The notes: generated by a model not told the origin, from the sequence alone. Shown: positions 1 through 6,936, numbered from the stretch's first letter. The stretch is DNA of 8,414 nucleotides from AR5 sp041497115 (GCA_041497115.1 JBGQFW010000150.1:1-8414), one strand, 5' to 3'. Translations and numbers: made by a program.

Positions 1-325
1 CCATGGAGGCGACGGCCAGCTCGAGCGTCACCGGCAGCTTGGAGGCGAGCAGCTCGGCCACCGGGATCCGGTTGCGCAGCGACTCGCCGAAGTCGCCGCG
101 CAGCACGCCGCCGATCCAGAGCGTGTACTGCACGACCGCCGGCTGATCCAGATGGTACTTGGCGCGGATCGCCGCGACGGCGACCGGATCCTGCTCCTCG
201 CCGGCCAGCGCCACCGCGGCGTCGCCGGGCAGGAGCTGCTGGAGCGAGAAGATCAGCACCGACACGAAGAAGAGCGTCGGCACCGCCACCGCCAGCCGGC
301 GGACGACGTAGAGCCAGAGGGGCAT
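1..325 (-). CDS. Dipeptide/oligopeptide-type ABC transporter permease (DppB-like), N-terminal part
   Basis: This is the first 108 residues of an inner-membrane permease of the binding-protein-dependent peptide/nickel class. The gene continues beyond the left edge. The protein begins MPLWLYVVRRLAVAVPTLFF. A first transmembrane helix covers about residues 9-31 and is followed by the LLPGDAA segment (residues 31-37), the usual LxPGDPA signature of DppB/OppB/GsiC proteins. The region after it is hydrophilic and periplasmic, with the typical RAKYHLDQP and GDFGESLRNRIPV stretches. The ATG at 325 lies 12 bp after the stop of the solute-binding-protein gene, with only a weak GGCGG as ribosome site, so translation probably depends on the gene before it. 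The substrate cannot be read from this part; peptides, glutathione, nickel and other small solutes all use this family. The family call is firm, the substrate unknown. Confidence 0.93.
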   Translation of the reverse strand, partial: MPLWLYVVRRLAVAVPTLFFVSVLIFSLQQLLPGDAAVALAGEEQDPVAVAAIRAKYHLDQPAVVQYTLWIGGVLRGDFGESLRNRIPVAELLASKLPVTLELAVASM

Positions 326-337
326 GGCCGCCGGCGA

Positions 338-1849
338 TCAGGGCGCCAGGCGCAGCCCCTGCAGCCGGATGATGCCGTCGGGATGCGGGGTGAAGCCCTG
401 CACGCGGGCGCTCATCCCCGTGAACACACGGCGGTGCCAGAGGATCAGCCGCGGCAGGTCGCGCGCCATGATCTCGGTGGCCTGGTCGTACAGCCGCTTG
501 CGCTCGGCGGGGTCGGCGACGTGGCGCGCCTTGGTCAGCAGCGCGTCCACGTCGGCGTTGCAGTAGCGCGGGTCGTTCTGGGCGCCCTTGCAGGTGGCGA
601 AGCTGAAGATGTTGCCGTCGGGGTCGGGCCGCCCGCTCCAGAAGGTGAAGTACGCGTCGAAGTCGCCCTTGCGTCCGTTCTGCAGCATCGTCACGTTCTC
701 TTGCGTTTGCAGGGTCATCGTGATGCCGGCCTCGGCGAGCATCGCCTGGATGATCTGCGCCGCCTCCTGGCGGTCGCGCTCGGGCGGCAGGATCAGCGTG
801 AAGCTCAGGCTCGGGTGGCCGGCCTCGCGCAGGAGCTGGCGGGCGCGGGCGAGATCGCGCACGGGCACGGGCACCTTCGCGTCGTAGTAGAAGCTGTTGG
901 GGCTGACCCACTGGTTGCCCGCGATGTACTCGTTGTTGAACACCGCCTGCACGAGCGTCGCGCGGTCGATGGCGAGATCGAGGGCCTGTCGCACCCGGAC
1001 GTCGGTGAGTGCCTTGTTCTTGGGGGCGTTGCTCACGTTGAGCGGGATCACCTGGTAGCCGAGCTCGGGCACCCCGGTGACGCGCAGGCGGCTGTCGGCG
1101 CGGATCTCCTTGAGATCGGTCGGCGACACGCGCTCGATCATCTGGAGGTCGCCGGAGCGCAGGCTGGCCAGCCGGGCGGTGGAGTCGGTGATCGGCACGA
1201 ACTCCACGCGGTCCACGTGGATGGACCCCTTATCCCAGTAGTCGGCGAACCGCTCGCCGACGATCCGGCCCTGGGCCACCCGCTCGACGAACTTGAACGG
1301 CCCCGCGCACACCGGCCGGGTGCCGAGCTTGTCACCGAGCGCGCGCGCGGCCTTGGGCGAGACCATCATGCCGGCGCGGTCGGTGAGGGCGGCCAGCAGC
1401 GGCACCGAGGGCTGCGACAGGTCGAGCCGGACCGTGTGGTCGTTGACCACCTCCACGCTCTTGATGTCGTTGATCTCCGACTTGCGGAAGGAGCCGGGGG
1501 TGGTGAGGTGGCGCTCGATGTTAAACTTCACCGCCTCGGCGTTGAACGGCTCGCCGTCGTGGAATTTCACCCCGGTGCGCAGCGTGAGGGTGACCGAGCG
1601 GCTGTCGGGCGCCCACTGGAAGCCCGTCGCCAGCTGGGGAACGAGCTTGAGATCGGGCGTCATGTCGAACAGCTTGTCGCAGAAGGCGGCGAACACGAGC
1701 CGCCCGACGTAGGCGCGGCTGATCGTGGGATCGAGCGCGTCGGGGTCGTCGTTGAGGCCGATGCGCAGCACGGTCTGCGCGGCGGCCGGGGAGACGGCGA
1801 GCAGCAGCGACAGGGCGAACATGGCGGTCAGGAGGCGCTGACGAATCAT
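338..1849 (-). CDS. ABC transporter substrate-binding protein, family 5 (DppA/OppA type)
   Basis: This is a 503-aa periplasmic solute-binding protein that would deliver its ligand to the permease encoded next to it. Residues 1-24 form a Sec signal peptide (MIRQRLL, then a hydrophobic core, then AAA before Gln25). There is no lipobox cysteine, so the product should be soluble in the periplasm. Family signatures are LRIGLNDDPDALDP near the mature N-terminus, LRTGVKFHDGEPFNAEAVKFN at about 94-114 and RVRQALDLAIDRATLVQAVFN in the second lobe. The length fits the family's usual 500-540 residues. I chose the start at 1849, not a more upstream ATG, because only this start leaves the signal peptide at the N-terminus. 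It also has AAGGAG eight bases ahead and overlaps the upstream stop as ATGA. The ligand is not predictable; the neighbouring acyl-CoA synthetase hints at an organic acid or peptide-like carbon source. Confidence 0.95.
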   Translation of the reverse strand: MIRQRLLTAMFALSLLLAVSPAAAQTVLRIGLNDDPDALDPTISRAYVGRLVFAAFCDKLFDMTPDLKLVPQLATGFQWAPDSRSVTLTLRTGVKFHDGEPFNAEAVKFNIERHLTTPGSFRKSEINDIKSVEVVNDHTVRLDLSQPSVPLLAALTDRAGMMVSPKAARALGDKLGTRPVCAGPFKFVERVAQGRIVGERFADYWDKGSIHVDRVEFVPITDSTARLASLRSGDLQMIERVSPTDLKEIRADSRLRVTGVPELGYQVIPLNVSNAPKNKALTDVRVRQALDLAIDRATLVQAVFNNEYIAGNQWVSPNSFYYDAKVPVPVRDLARARQLLREAGHPSLSFTLILPPERDRQEAAQIIQAMLAEAGITMTLQTQENVTMLQNGRKGDFDAYFTFWSGRPDPDGNIFSFATCKGAQNDPRYCNADVDALLTKARHVADPAERKRLYDQATEIMARDLPRLILWHRRVFTGMSARVQGFTPHPDGIIRLQGLRLAP

Positions 1850-4023
1850 GGATCGGGCTCCTTCTTGGCGTCGAGCGTGCCGCGGACGTCCACCGCCACC
1901 GCGCCCTGGGCGGCGCGGCGGACGATGAGCGGGTTGACCTCGAGGTCCACGAGGCGCCGGCCCAGGTCGGCGGCGAGCCACGACAGACGGACCACGGCGT
2001 CGGCGACGGCGGCGACGTCGAGGGGCGGACGGCCGCGGGCGCCGTGCAGCAGCGGTGCGACGACCAACGCGTCGAGCATCGCCCGCGCGCGCGCCGGGGT
2101 GACCGGGGCAGGCGCCAGCGCGACGTCCTTGAGGATCTCCACGGCGAGGCCGCCGAGCCCGACGAGGACGACGGGGCCGAACTGCGGGTCGCGCCGTGCC
2201 CCCACGATCACCTCGGCCTCGCCGCGCACCATCGGCTGCACGAGGAACCCCTCCAGGCGCGCCCCGGGCGCCGAGCGCGCGAGCGTCGCCGCCATCTCCT
2301 GCGCCGCGGCGGCGACCTCGGCGGCCGAGGCCAGTCCGAGGCGCACCGCGCCGACGTCGCTCTTGTGCACGAGGCCGCGCGCGACCGCCTTGAGGGCCAC
2401 CGGGAACCCGACTCCGGCGGCGACCGCCGCCGCCCCCGCGGCGTCCGGCGCGGTGGCCTCAGGGGCGACCTCGATCCCGTAGCACGCGACGAGCCGGCGG
2501 GCCTCGCGCTCGGCGAGCGGCCCCTCGGCCAGCGTGGCGAGCGCGCGCGGCTCGGGCAGCCCGGCGGGACGCGTGGCCTCGCCCGGCGGTGCCTCGCGCA
2601 GCCGGTCGTGGGCGACGACGAGCGCGAGCGTGCGCAGGGCGTCCTCGAAGCGGTCGAAGTAGAACTGACCGATCTCGCGCAGCGCGCGGCGCGGCGCATC
2701 GGCGGCCGGCCCCGGCGTGAGGGTGATCATCACCGGCTTGTCGGCGGCCTGCGCGGCCTCGCCGATGAGACGGGTGCGGCGCGCGAAGAACGGCATCGAG
2801 GTGAGGATGACGAGGCCGTAGGCCACGCCCGCGTCGCCCAGGATGATCCGGGTGGCGTCACCGGCGATCTCGACGTCCTCGGGCGCCTTGCGCCCGCCGA
2901 GGTCGATCGGGTTGTCGGCCTGAGGCGGCAGGAGGATCCGGCCGAGCGCTTCGCGCGTGGCGGGCGCCAGGCGGGCCAGCGGCAGGCCGAGCTCGCTGAC
3001 GCGGTCGCAGGCGATGCCGCAGCCGCCCCCCGACGACGACAGGATCGCGACGCCGCCCCGGCGGGGCGCGCGATGGCGGACGAGGAAGTGCGCGGCGCGG
3101 ACCATGTCGTCGGGATCGCGCGCGAGCACCGCGCCCTCCTCGCGGCAGACGGCCTCGAAGACGTCGTAGGCGCCGGCGAGGCTGGCGGTGTGAGAGCGCG
3201 CCGACTTCACGCCGGCCTCGGTGCGGCCGGTCTTCACGATGAGCACGGGCTTGCCCGCCCGCCGGGCGCCGGCCAGCGCGCGCCGGAAGCGGGCGCCGTC
3301 GAGCAGCCCCTCGACGTACACGCAGATCGCCTCGGTGCCCGGCTCGGCGACGAGGTACTCCACGACGTCGCTGATCTCGAGGTCCACCTGGTTGCCGAGC
3401 GAGACGCAGTGGCGGAAGCCGATGCCGTCGGCGCCCGCGCGGTCGAAGATCGACACCATCAGGGCGCCGCTCTGGCTGACGAGGCCGATGGCGCCGTCGT
3501 GCAACCGGTCGGTGTCGAGCACGACCGACGAGCAGAGGGCCAGACGGTGATGCGGCACGATCAGCCCCATGCAGTTGGGACCGATGACGCGCAGCCCGGT
3601 GCGCCGCACGATCTCCACCAGCGCGGCCTGGCGCGCCGCGCCCTCGGGGCCGGCCTCGGCGAAGCCCGTCGAGATGATCACGCAGCAGCCCACCCCCGCC
3701 TCGGCCGCCGCGGCGACGGTGTCCACCAGCGCCGCGGAGGGGACCGCGCAGATCGCCACGTCGGGCGGCGCAGGGACGGCACCGATCGTCGGGTAGGCGC
3801 GGCGGCCGAGCACCTCGGCGCGGCGCGGGTTGATCGGGTAGATCTCGCCGGCGAAGCCGTGGCGGACGAGGAAGCTCATGATGCGCCCGCCGAACTTGTC
3901 GATGCTGTCGGAGGCGCCGAAGACGGCGACCGAGCGCGGGTGCAGGATGCGCTCGAGGTCCACGCGGGGGCGGGCCCGATCGGCGACGACGGCGGCGTGC
4001 AGCGCGGGCGAGACTGCGTTCAC
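1846..4023 (-). CDS. Acyl-CoA synthetase, NDP-forming type (acetate-CoA ligase family, fused alpha and beta parts)
   Basis: The 725-aa cytoplasmic protein has the one-chain layout of ADP-forming acyl-CoA synthetases, which interconvert acyl-CoA + ADP + Pi and acid + ATP + CoA. Residues about 22-155 are a CoA-binding Rossmann domain (SVAVFGASDS at 31-40, IYPINPRR at 61-68, VIGPNCMGL at 146-154). Residues about 170-310 form a succinyl-CoA-ligase-like domain, with the probable phosphorylated histidine at His278 in the SARSHTASLAG motif. Residues about 495-720 are an ATP-grasp domain with Lys545 (VALKAV), HKSDVG (553-558), EGFLVQPMVRGEAEVIVGAR (591-610), GLGG (622-625) and DLEVNPLI (693-700). All key motifs look intact. 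The start is GTG at 4023 with no clear Shine-Dalgarno site. It is first in an operon with an ABC uptake system, so it may activate an imported acid. The acyl substrate is unknown. Protein-acetyltransferase relatives share this core, but no GNAT domain is present here. Confidence 0.93.
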   Translation of the reverse strand: MNAVSPALHAAVVADRARPRVDLERILHPRSVAVFGASDSIDKFGGRIMSFLVRHGFAGEIYPINPRRAEVLGRRAYPTIGAVPAPPDVAICAVPSAALVDTVAAAAEAGVGCCVIISTGFAEAGPEGAARQAALVEIVRRTGLRVIGPNCMGLIVPHHRLALCSSVVLDTDRLHDGAIGLVSQSGALMVSIFDRAGADGIGFRHCVSLGNQVDLEISDVVEYLVAEPGTEAICVYVEGLLDGARFRRALAGARRAGKPVLIVKTGRTEAGVKSARSHTASLAGAYDVFEAVCREEGAVLARDPDDMVRAAHFLVRHRAPRRGGVAILSSSGGGCGIACDRVSELGLPLARLAPATREALGRILLPPQADNPIDLGGRKAPEDVEIAGDATRIILGDAGVAYGLVILTSMPFFARRTRLIGEAAQAADKPVMITLTPGPAADAPRRALREIGQFYFDRFEDALRTLALVVAHDRLREAPPGEATRPAGLPEPRALATLAEGPLAEREARRLVACYGIEVAPEATAPDAAGAAAVAAGVGFPVALKAVARGLVHKSDVGAVRLGLASAAEVAAAAQEMAATLARSAPGARLEGFLVQPMVRGEAEVIVGARRDPQFGPVVLVGLGGLAVEILKDVALAPAPVTPARARAMLDALVVAPLLHGARGRPPLDVAAVADAVVRLSWLAADLGRRLVDLEVNPLIVRRAAQGAVAVDVRGTLDAKKEPDP
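1858..1863 (-). promoter_or_regulatory. Ribosome binding site of the solute-binding-protein gene
   Basis: On the minus strand AAGGAG lies eight bases before the ATG at 1849, inside the last codons of the acyl-CoA synthetase gene. It decides the start of the binding protein. Together with the ATGA stop/start overlap it suggests translational coupling of the two genes. Confidence 0.7.
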
Positions 4024-4033
4024 GGGCAGCCGG

Positions 4034-4039
4034 ACTATA
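4034..4039 (-). promoter_or_regulatory. Possible -10 element for the acyl-CoA synthetase operon
   Basis: TATAGT on the minus strand (5 of 6 bases of the sigma-70 -10 consensus) ends 10 bases before the GTG start at 4023. No good -35 hexamer stands at 16-19 bp. If used, transcription would begin only a few bases before the start codon, which fits the missing Shine-Dalgarno site. A six-base match alone is weak evidence. Confidence 0.3.
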
Positions 4040-4070
4040 CCACCGCTCCCCGGCGGTTCTGCGAGTGCGC

Positions 4071-4076
4071 TACACT
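4071..4076 (+). promoter_or_regulatory. Possible -10 element for the small exported protein gene
   Basis: TACACT (4 of 6 consensus bases) lies 21 bases before the ATG at 4098, in the 74-bp gap between two divergent genes, which must hold promoters for both. No -35 hexamer is recognisable at the expected spacing, so this is only a candidate. GAGGG at 4085-4089, eight bases before the ATG, is a plausible ribosome site. Confidence 0.22.
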
Positions 4077-4097
4077 GTGAGATAGAGGGCGCGGGCG

Positions 4098-4472
4098 ATG
4101 AAGAAGCTCATCGTGATAGTCATGCTGGTGCTGGTCGTGGCGGCGGCCCTGCCGGCGCCGGCGCATGCCGGCGCGGCCGGGGACGCGGTGCTGGCCCTCT
4201 TCGCCTTCGGCCTCTTCAGCGCGCTGGTGGCCCCGGTGCTCGCCCCGCCGGTCTACGTCGCGCGCCCGCCGGTCTACGCCGAGCCGGCGCCGGTCTACGG
4301 CTCCGCGCCCGCGTACTACTCGCGGCCGTCCCCGGCGCCCGCCGCCGCGGTCAGCCGTGAGGTCGTCTATCCGCACGGCCGCTACGTGCTCTACGGCGAC
4401 GGCATCGCCACCGCGTATCGCTGGGTGTGGGTGCCGAACCCGCCGCCGCCCGGCTCCGCGCCCGACCGCTGA
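4098..4472 (+). CDS. Small exported Pro/Tyr-rich hypothetical protein
   Basis: The 124-aa product is not a family I can name. Residues 1-24 are a clear Sec signal peptide: MKKLIVIVMLVLVVAAALP, then APAHA just before Gly25. A second hydrophobic stretch (about 29-48, AVLALFAFGLFSALVAPVLA) could anchor the mature protein in a membrane. Then come seven-residue repeats of the form PPVYxxx (about 50-74), a Pro/Ala linker, and a C-terminal piece with VVYPHGRYVLYGDG and YRWVWVPNPPPP. The last segment looks like the conserved core of small envelope proteins that are common in high-GC environmental genomes (recollection, not a search result). GAGGG stands eight bases before the ATG. The stop TGA at 4470-4472 is in the same reading frame as the PIG-L-like gene that follows, with no other stop between, which raises a boundary question treated under that gene. 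Confidence 0.8.
   Translation: MKKLIVIVMLVLVVAAALPAPAHAGAAGDAVLALFAFGLFSALVAPVLAPPVYVARPPVYAEPAPVYGSAPAYYSRPSPAPAAAVSREVVYPHGRYVLYGDGIATAYRWVWVPNPPPPGSAPDR
4245..4319 (+). repeat. 21-bp tandem repeat encoding seven-residue PVY units
   Basis: CCGGTCTACG recurs at 4248, 4269 and 4290, exactly 21 bp apart, inside the small exported protein gene. It encodes PPVYVAR, PPVYAEP and APVYGSA, followed by a degenerate PAYYSRP unit. The exact spacing and shared codons indicate duplication within the gene. Such Pro/Tyr repeats are typical of extended, surface-exposed or peptidoglycan-spanning segments. Confidence 0.75.
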
Positions 4473-4487
4473 GAACCGGACACCGAC

Positions 4488-5321
4488 CTGGACACGATCG
4501 ACCCCGCCCGCGCGCCGGCGCTCGTCATCGCGCATCCTGGCCACGAGGTCGCGCTGCGCGGGTGGCTCGAGCGCACCAGGCCGGTCGTCTTCGTGCTGAC
4601 CGACGGCTCCGGCCAGCTCGGCGTGCCGCGGCTGGCCGCCACCACGCGCGTCGTCGAGGGGGCGGGGGCGCGGCGCGGCCCGATCTACGGGCGCTTCTCC
4701 GACGGCGACGTCTACCGGGCGCTGCTCTCCGGCGACGCGGGAACGTTCGTCGGGGTCGCCGCCGAGCTGGCGGGGTGGCTCGCGCGCCACGCCGTCGCCT
4801 ACGTCGTCACCGATTCCGCCGAGGGCTACAACCCCACCCACGATCTCTGTCGCGCGCTCGTCGGCGCCGCCGTCGAGACGGCCCGCGGCCCGGCCGGCCG
4901 GGCCCCGGCGCTCTACGAGTACGTCGTCGCCGGAGACCAGCGCTCGTGCGCCGGGAACGGCTGCTCCGCCGCGCTGCGATGGCGCCTCGACGACCCCGCG
5001 CTGGCGCGCAAGCGACGCGCCGCCGGCCGGTACGCCGAGCTGGCGGCGGAAGTGCGGCGGGCGGTCGAGCGTAGCGGGGTGGAGGACTATCGCGTGGAGT
5101 GCCTGCACCCGGTGCAGCCGCGGGCGGCGCGCGCGTGGGCGCCGGGGGAGGCGCCGGAGTACGAGCGGCACGGCGAGGCGCGGGTGGCCTCGGCGAAGTA
5201 CGCGCGCGTGATCCGTCATCGCGAACACGTCGGGCCGCTCGTGGCGGCCCTGTGGGCACGAGCCGACGCCGATTCGGCGCCGGTGGCGGCCGCCGGCCTG
5301 TGCCGCCGCTCCGGGTCCTGA
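4488..5321 (+). CDS. PIG-L/LmbE-like deacetylase family protein with variant HPGHE motif; start uncertain
   Basis: The product resembles zinc-dependent N-acetylglucosaminyl deacetylases of the PIG-L/LmbE/MshB family. The order is a first strand ALVIAHPGHE (residues 11-20, counted from a CTG at 4488), then VVFVLTDGSG, then YVVTDSAEGYNPTHD with His118 as the likely C-terminal metal ligand. In ordinary members the first motif is AHPDDE. Here the catalytic-base Asp position is Gly18 and the metal-ligand Asp is His19, so activity may differ. No in-frame ATG, GTG or TTG exists between the stop at 4470-4472 and a GTG at 4593, and that GTG would cut off the HPGHE strand. A CTG start at 4488 is my best guess; readthrough from the preceding gene or a sequence error is also possible. 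The 3' end overlaps the glycosyltransferase start by 22 bp, indicating co-expression. Modification of a sugar or glycolipid is likely, but the substrate is unknown. Confidence 0.82.
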   Translation: MDTIDPARAPALVIAHPGHEVALRGWLERTRPVVFVLTDGSGQLGVPRLAATTRVVEGAGARRGPIYGRFSDGDVYRALLSGDAGTFVGVAAELAGWLARHAVAYVVTDSAEGYNPTHDLCRALVGAAVETARGPAGRAPALYEYVVAGDQRSCAGNGCSAALRWRLDDPALARKRRAAGRYAELAAEVRRAVERSGVEDYRVECLHPVQPRAARAWAPGEAPEYERHGEARVASAKYARVIRHREHVGPLVAALWARADADSAPVAAAGLCRRSGS

Positions 5322-6409
5322 TCACCAACCGCTCGCTGGCGACCCGCTCCGGCACCGAGCTCTACCTGCGGGATCTGGCCCTGGCTCTGGCCGCGCGCGG
5401 CCATCGGCCGATCGTCTACACCCCGGACCCCGGCGAGATCGCCGCCGAGCTGACGGCGGCCGGCGTCGCGGTGCACGCGGACCTGGCGACGATCGGGGCG
5501 CCGCCGGACGTGATCCACGGCCACCACACGGCGCCGACGGTGGCGGCGCTGCGACGGTTCCCGCGGACGCCCGCGCTCTACGTGTGCCACGACCGCACGT
5601 TTCGCGAGGACACGCCGCCGCGCCTGCCGCGCGTCTACCGGCACGTCGCCGTGGACGACAACTGCCGCGAGCGGCTGGTCGAGGCCGGCATTCCCGCGCA
5701 CCGCATCCGGATCGTCTTCAACGCGGTGGACCTGGGGCGGTTCACGCCGCGCGGACCGTTGCCGGGCGCGCCGGCCCGCGCGCTCGTGTTCAGCAACTAC
5801 GCGAGCGAGGCGACGCACCTGCCGGCGGTGCGCGAGGCGTGCGCGGCGCTGCGACTGCCGCTCGACGTGATCGGCGCGGCGCAGGGGCGGTCCCAGGCGG
5901 CGCCGGAGCGGGCCCTGGGCCGCTACGACCTGGTCTTCGCCAAGGCGCGCTGCGCGCTCGAGGCCCTGGCGGTGGGCTGCGCGGTGGTGTTGTGCGACTT
6001 CCGGGGGCTCGGCCCGATGGTCACGCGCGCCGAGGCGGCCGAGCTGCGGCGGTGGAACTTCGGCATGCGCGTGCTCGGGCGCGCGCTGGAGGCCGGGCTG
6101 ATCCGTGGCGAGGTGGAGCGCTACGACGCCCGCGACGCGGCGGCGGTGTCAGCCTGGGTGCGCGAGTCGGCCGGCCTCGGCACCTGCGTCGGCAAGCTGG
6201 AGGGGCTCTATCGCGAGGTGATCGAAGAGCACCGCGCGGCGCCGGTCGCCGGCCGCCGGCAGGAGGCTCGGGCGGCGGCGCGCGCGCTGCGGGAGGCCGG
6301 CGGGCGCTCGCCGCTGCGCGCCTGGCTCGGCCGGCTGCCCCTCCTCGGCCGCGCGCTGGTCACGCTCAAGCGCGCCGTCACGGGGTCGGGGGGGCCGCGC
6401 CGCCGGTAG
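5300..6409 (+). CDS. GT4-type (GT-B fold) glycosyltransferase
   Basis: The 369-aa cytoplasmic or membrane-associated enzyme should transfer a sugar from an activated donor. The N-terminal Rossmann half has LRVLITNRSLATRSGTELYL (4-23), where SGTE replaces the usual GGxE-type acceptor loop, then DVIHGHHT (70-77) and YVCHD (94-98). The linker IRIVFNAVDLGRF (136-148) is the usual GT4 hinge. The C-terminal half has LVFSNYAS (162-169), a lysine in FAKARCALEALAVGCAVVLCD (213-233) and a Glu-containing donor-site helix, where Lys215 and Glu221 are candidate donor contacts. The GTG at 5300 is the last in-frame start that keeps the first beta strand. An open frame continues upstream to 5099, but that part is a shadow of the PIG-L gene. 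The C-terminus (about 315-369) is rich in Arg and Ala and may bind membrane. Pairing with a PIG-L protein recalls transferase-then-deacetylase steps, but donor and acceptor are unknown. Confidence 0.88.
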   Translation: MPPLRVLITNRSLATRSGTELYLRDLALALAARGHRPIVYTPDPGEIAAELTAAGVAVHADLATIGAPPDVIHGHHTAPTVAALRRFPRTPALYVCHDRTFREDTPPRLPRVYRHVAVDDNCRERLVEAGIPAHRIRIVFNAVDLGRFTPRGPLPGAPARALVFSNYASEATHLPAVREACAALRLPLDVIGAAQGRSQAAPERALGRYDLVFAKARCALEALAVGCAVVLCDFRGLGPMVTRAEAAELRRWNFGMRVLGRALEAGLIRGEVERYDARDAAAVSAWVRESAGLGTCVGKLEGLYREVIEEHRAAPVAGRRQEARAAARALREAGGRSPLRAWLGRLPLLGRALVTLKRAVTGSGGPRRR

Positions 6410-6418
6410 CCGTCCGCG

Positions 6419-6919
6419 TCAGACCGCCACGAGGGGTCGGCGGCGGACGCCGTCCATGTTCATCCCCTCGATGCGGATGAGCCGCGTCGGCCCGTCGCGC
6501 CGGGGCGAGTGCACGTCGCCCTCGTGGTAGACGTGGGCGGCGCCCGGCGTGAGGGGATAGCTGCGCACGCGCGTGACCTTGCCGGGCTGGTCGCCGGCGG
6601 GCGGCTCCACCACCGCCCAGTCCGACATCACCGTCTCGCCCCGCGCCTGGCCGTAGATCGCCCACGTGGGGCCGTGATCGTGGGGCGCGCTCTCCTTGGC
6701 GCCCCGGTAGACGTGGGCGAGGATGCAGAAGCCGAGCTGCGGATCCTGGTAGAGGATCTTGCGCTCCGGCACGTCGTCGCCGAGGTGTGCGGCGACGAAG
6801 GTCTCATCCTTGAGCACGTCCCGGAGCAGCGTGCAGATCTGCTGGCGCCCCTCGCGCCCGGGATGCTCGGTCAGGATGCGGTGACAGGCGGCGGCGAATC
6901 CCTCCAACGTGTGACCCAT
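6419..6919 (-). CDS. Cupin-fold protein, cysteine-dioxygenase-like predicted metalloenzyme
   Basis: The 166-aa cytoplasmic protein has the features of a single-domain cupin related to cysteine/thiol dioxygenases. A helical N-terminus (about 1-55) precedes a beta-barrel core. The first metal motif is APHDHGPTWAIYGQARGET, with His80 and His82 and a possible Glu95. The second is LTPGAAHVYHEGDVHSP, with His129, His132 and His137, of which His137 is the best third iron ligand. The length is a little below typical cysteine dioxygenases (about 190-200). The ATG at 6919 is preceded by AAGGA at a normal distance and lies 17 bp after the stop of the propeller gene, so the two share a transcript. The substrate cannot be told: a thiol oxygenase is likely, a sugar- or acid-binding cupin is possible. 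Its stop is 9 bp from the stop of the convergent glycosyltransferase gene, with no terminator visible between. Confidence 0.85.
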   Translation of the reverse strand: MGHTLEGFAAACHRILTEHPGREGRQQICTLLRDVLKDETFVAAHLGDDVPERKILYQDPQLGFCILAHVYRGAKESAPHDHGPTWAIYGQARGETVMSDWAVVEPPAGDQPGKVTRVRSYPLTPGAAHVYHEGDVHSPRRDGPTRLIRIEGMNMDGVRRRPLVAV

Positions 6920-6936
6920 GCTCCGGTCCTTTCCGC

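Noticed and set aside
1850..1981. Upstream extension of the solute-binding protein start
   Set aside because: The extra 44 residues are Arg/Pro/Gly-rich, overlap the synthetase C-terminus and would bury the signal peptide; the start at 1849 has a good ribosome site.
152..2482. 776-aa open frame on the plus strand
   Set aside because: It is antisense to the solute-binding protein and acyl-CoA synthetase, is full of Arg, Gly, His and Ala, and has no recognisable domain. Very high GC leaves few stop codons opposite real genes.
2044..4080. 678-aa open frame on the plus strand
   Set aside because: It lies opposite the acyl-CoA synthetase gene, whose domains and motifs are intact; the antisense composition is low-complexity and charged.
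4035..5228. 397-aa open frame on the minus strand
   Set aside because: It is opposite the small exported protein and the PIG-L-like gene, with shadow-like Arg/Gly/Val/Asp composition and no motif.
5099..5299. Upstream extension of the glycosyltransferase start
   Set aside because: The added residues are a low-complexity shadow of the PIG-L gene, and the GT-B first strand begins right after the GTG at 5300.
4488..6409. Complete mycothiol or bacillithiol synthesis locus
   Set aside because: Only a GT4 and a divergent PIG-L protein are present, with no cysteine ligase gene and an altered catalytic motif, so the pathway name is not justified.
6405..6425. Transcription terminator between the convergent genes
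   Set aside because: Only 9 bp separate the two stops, and I see no stem followed by a T-run on either strand.
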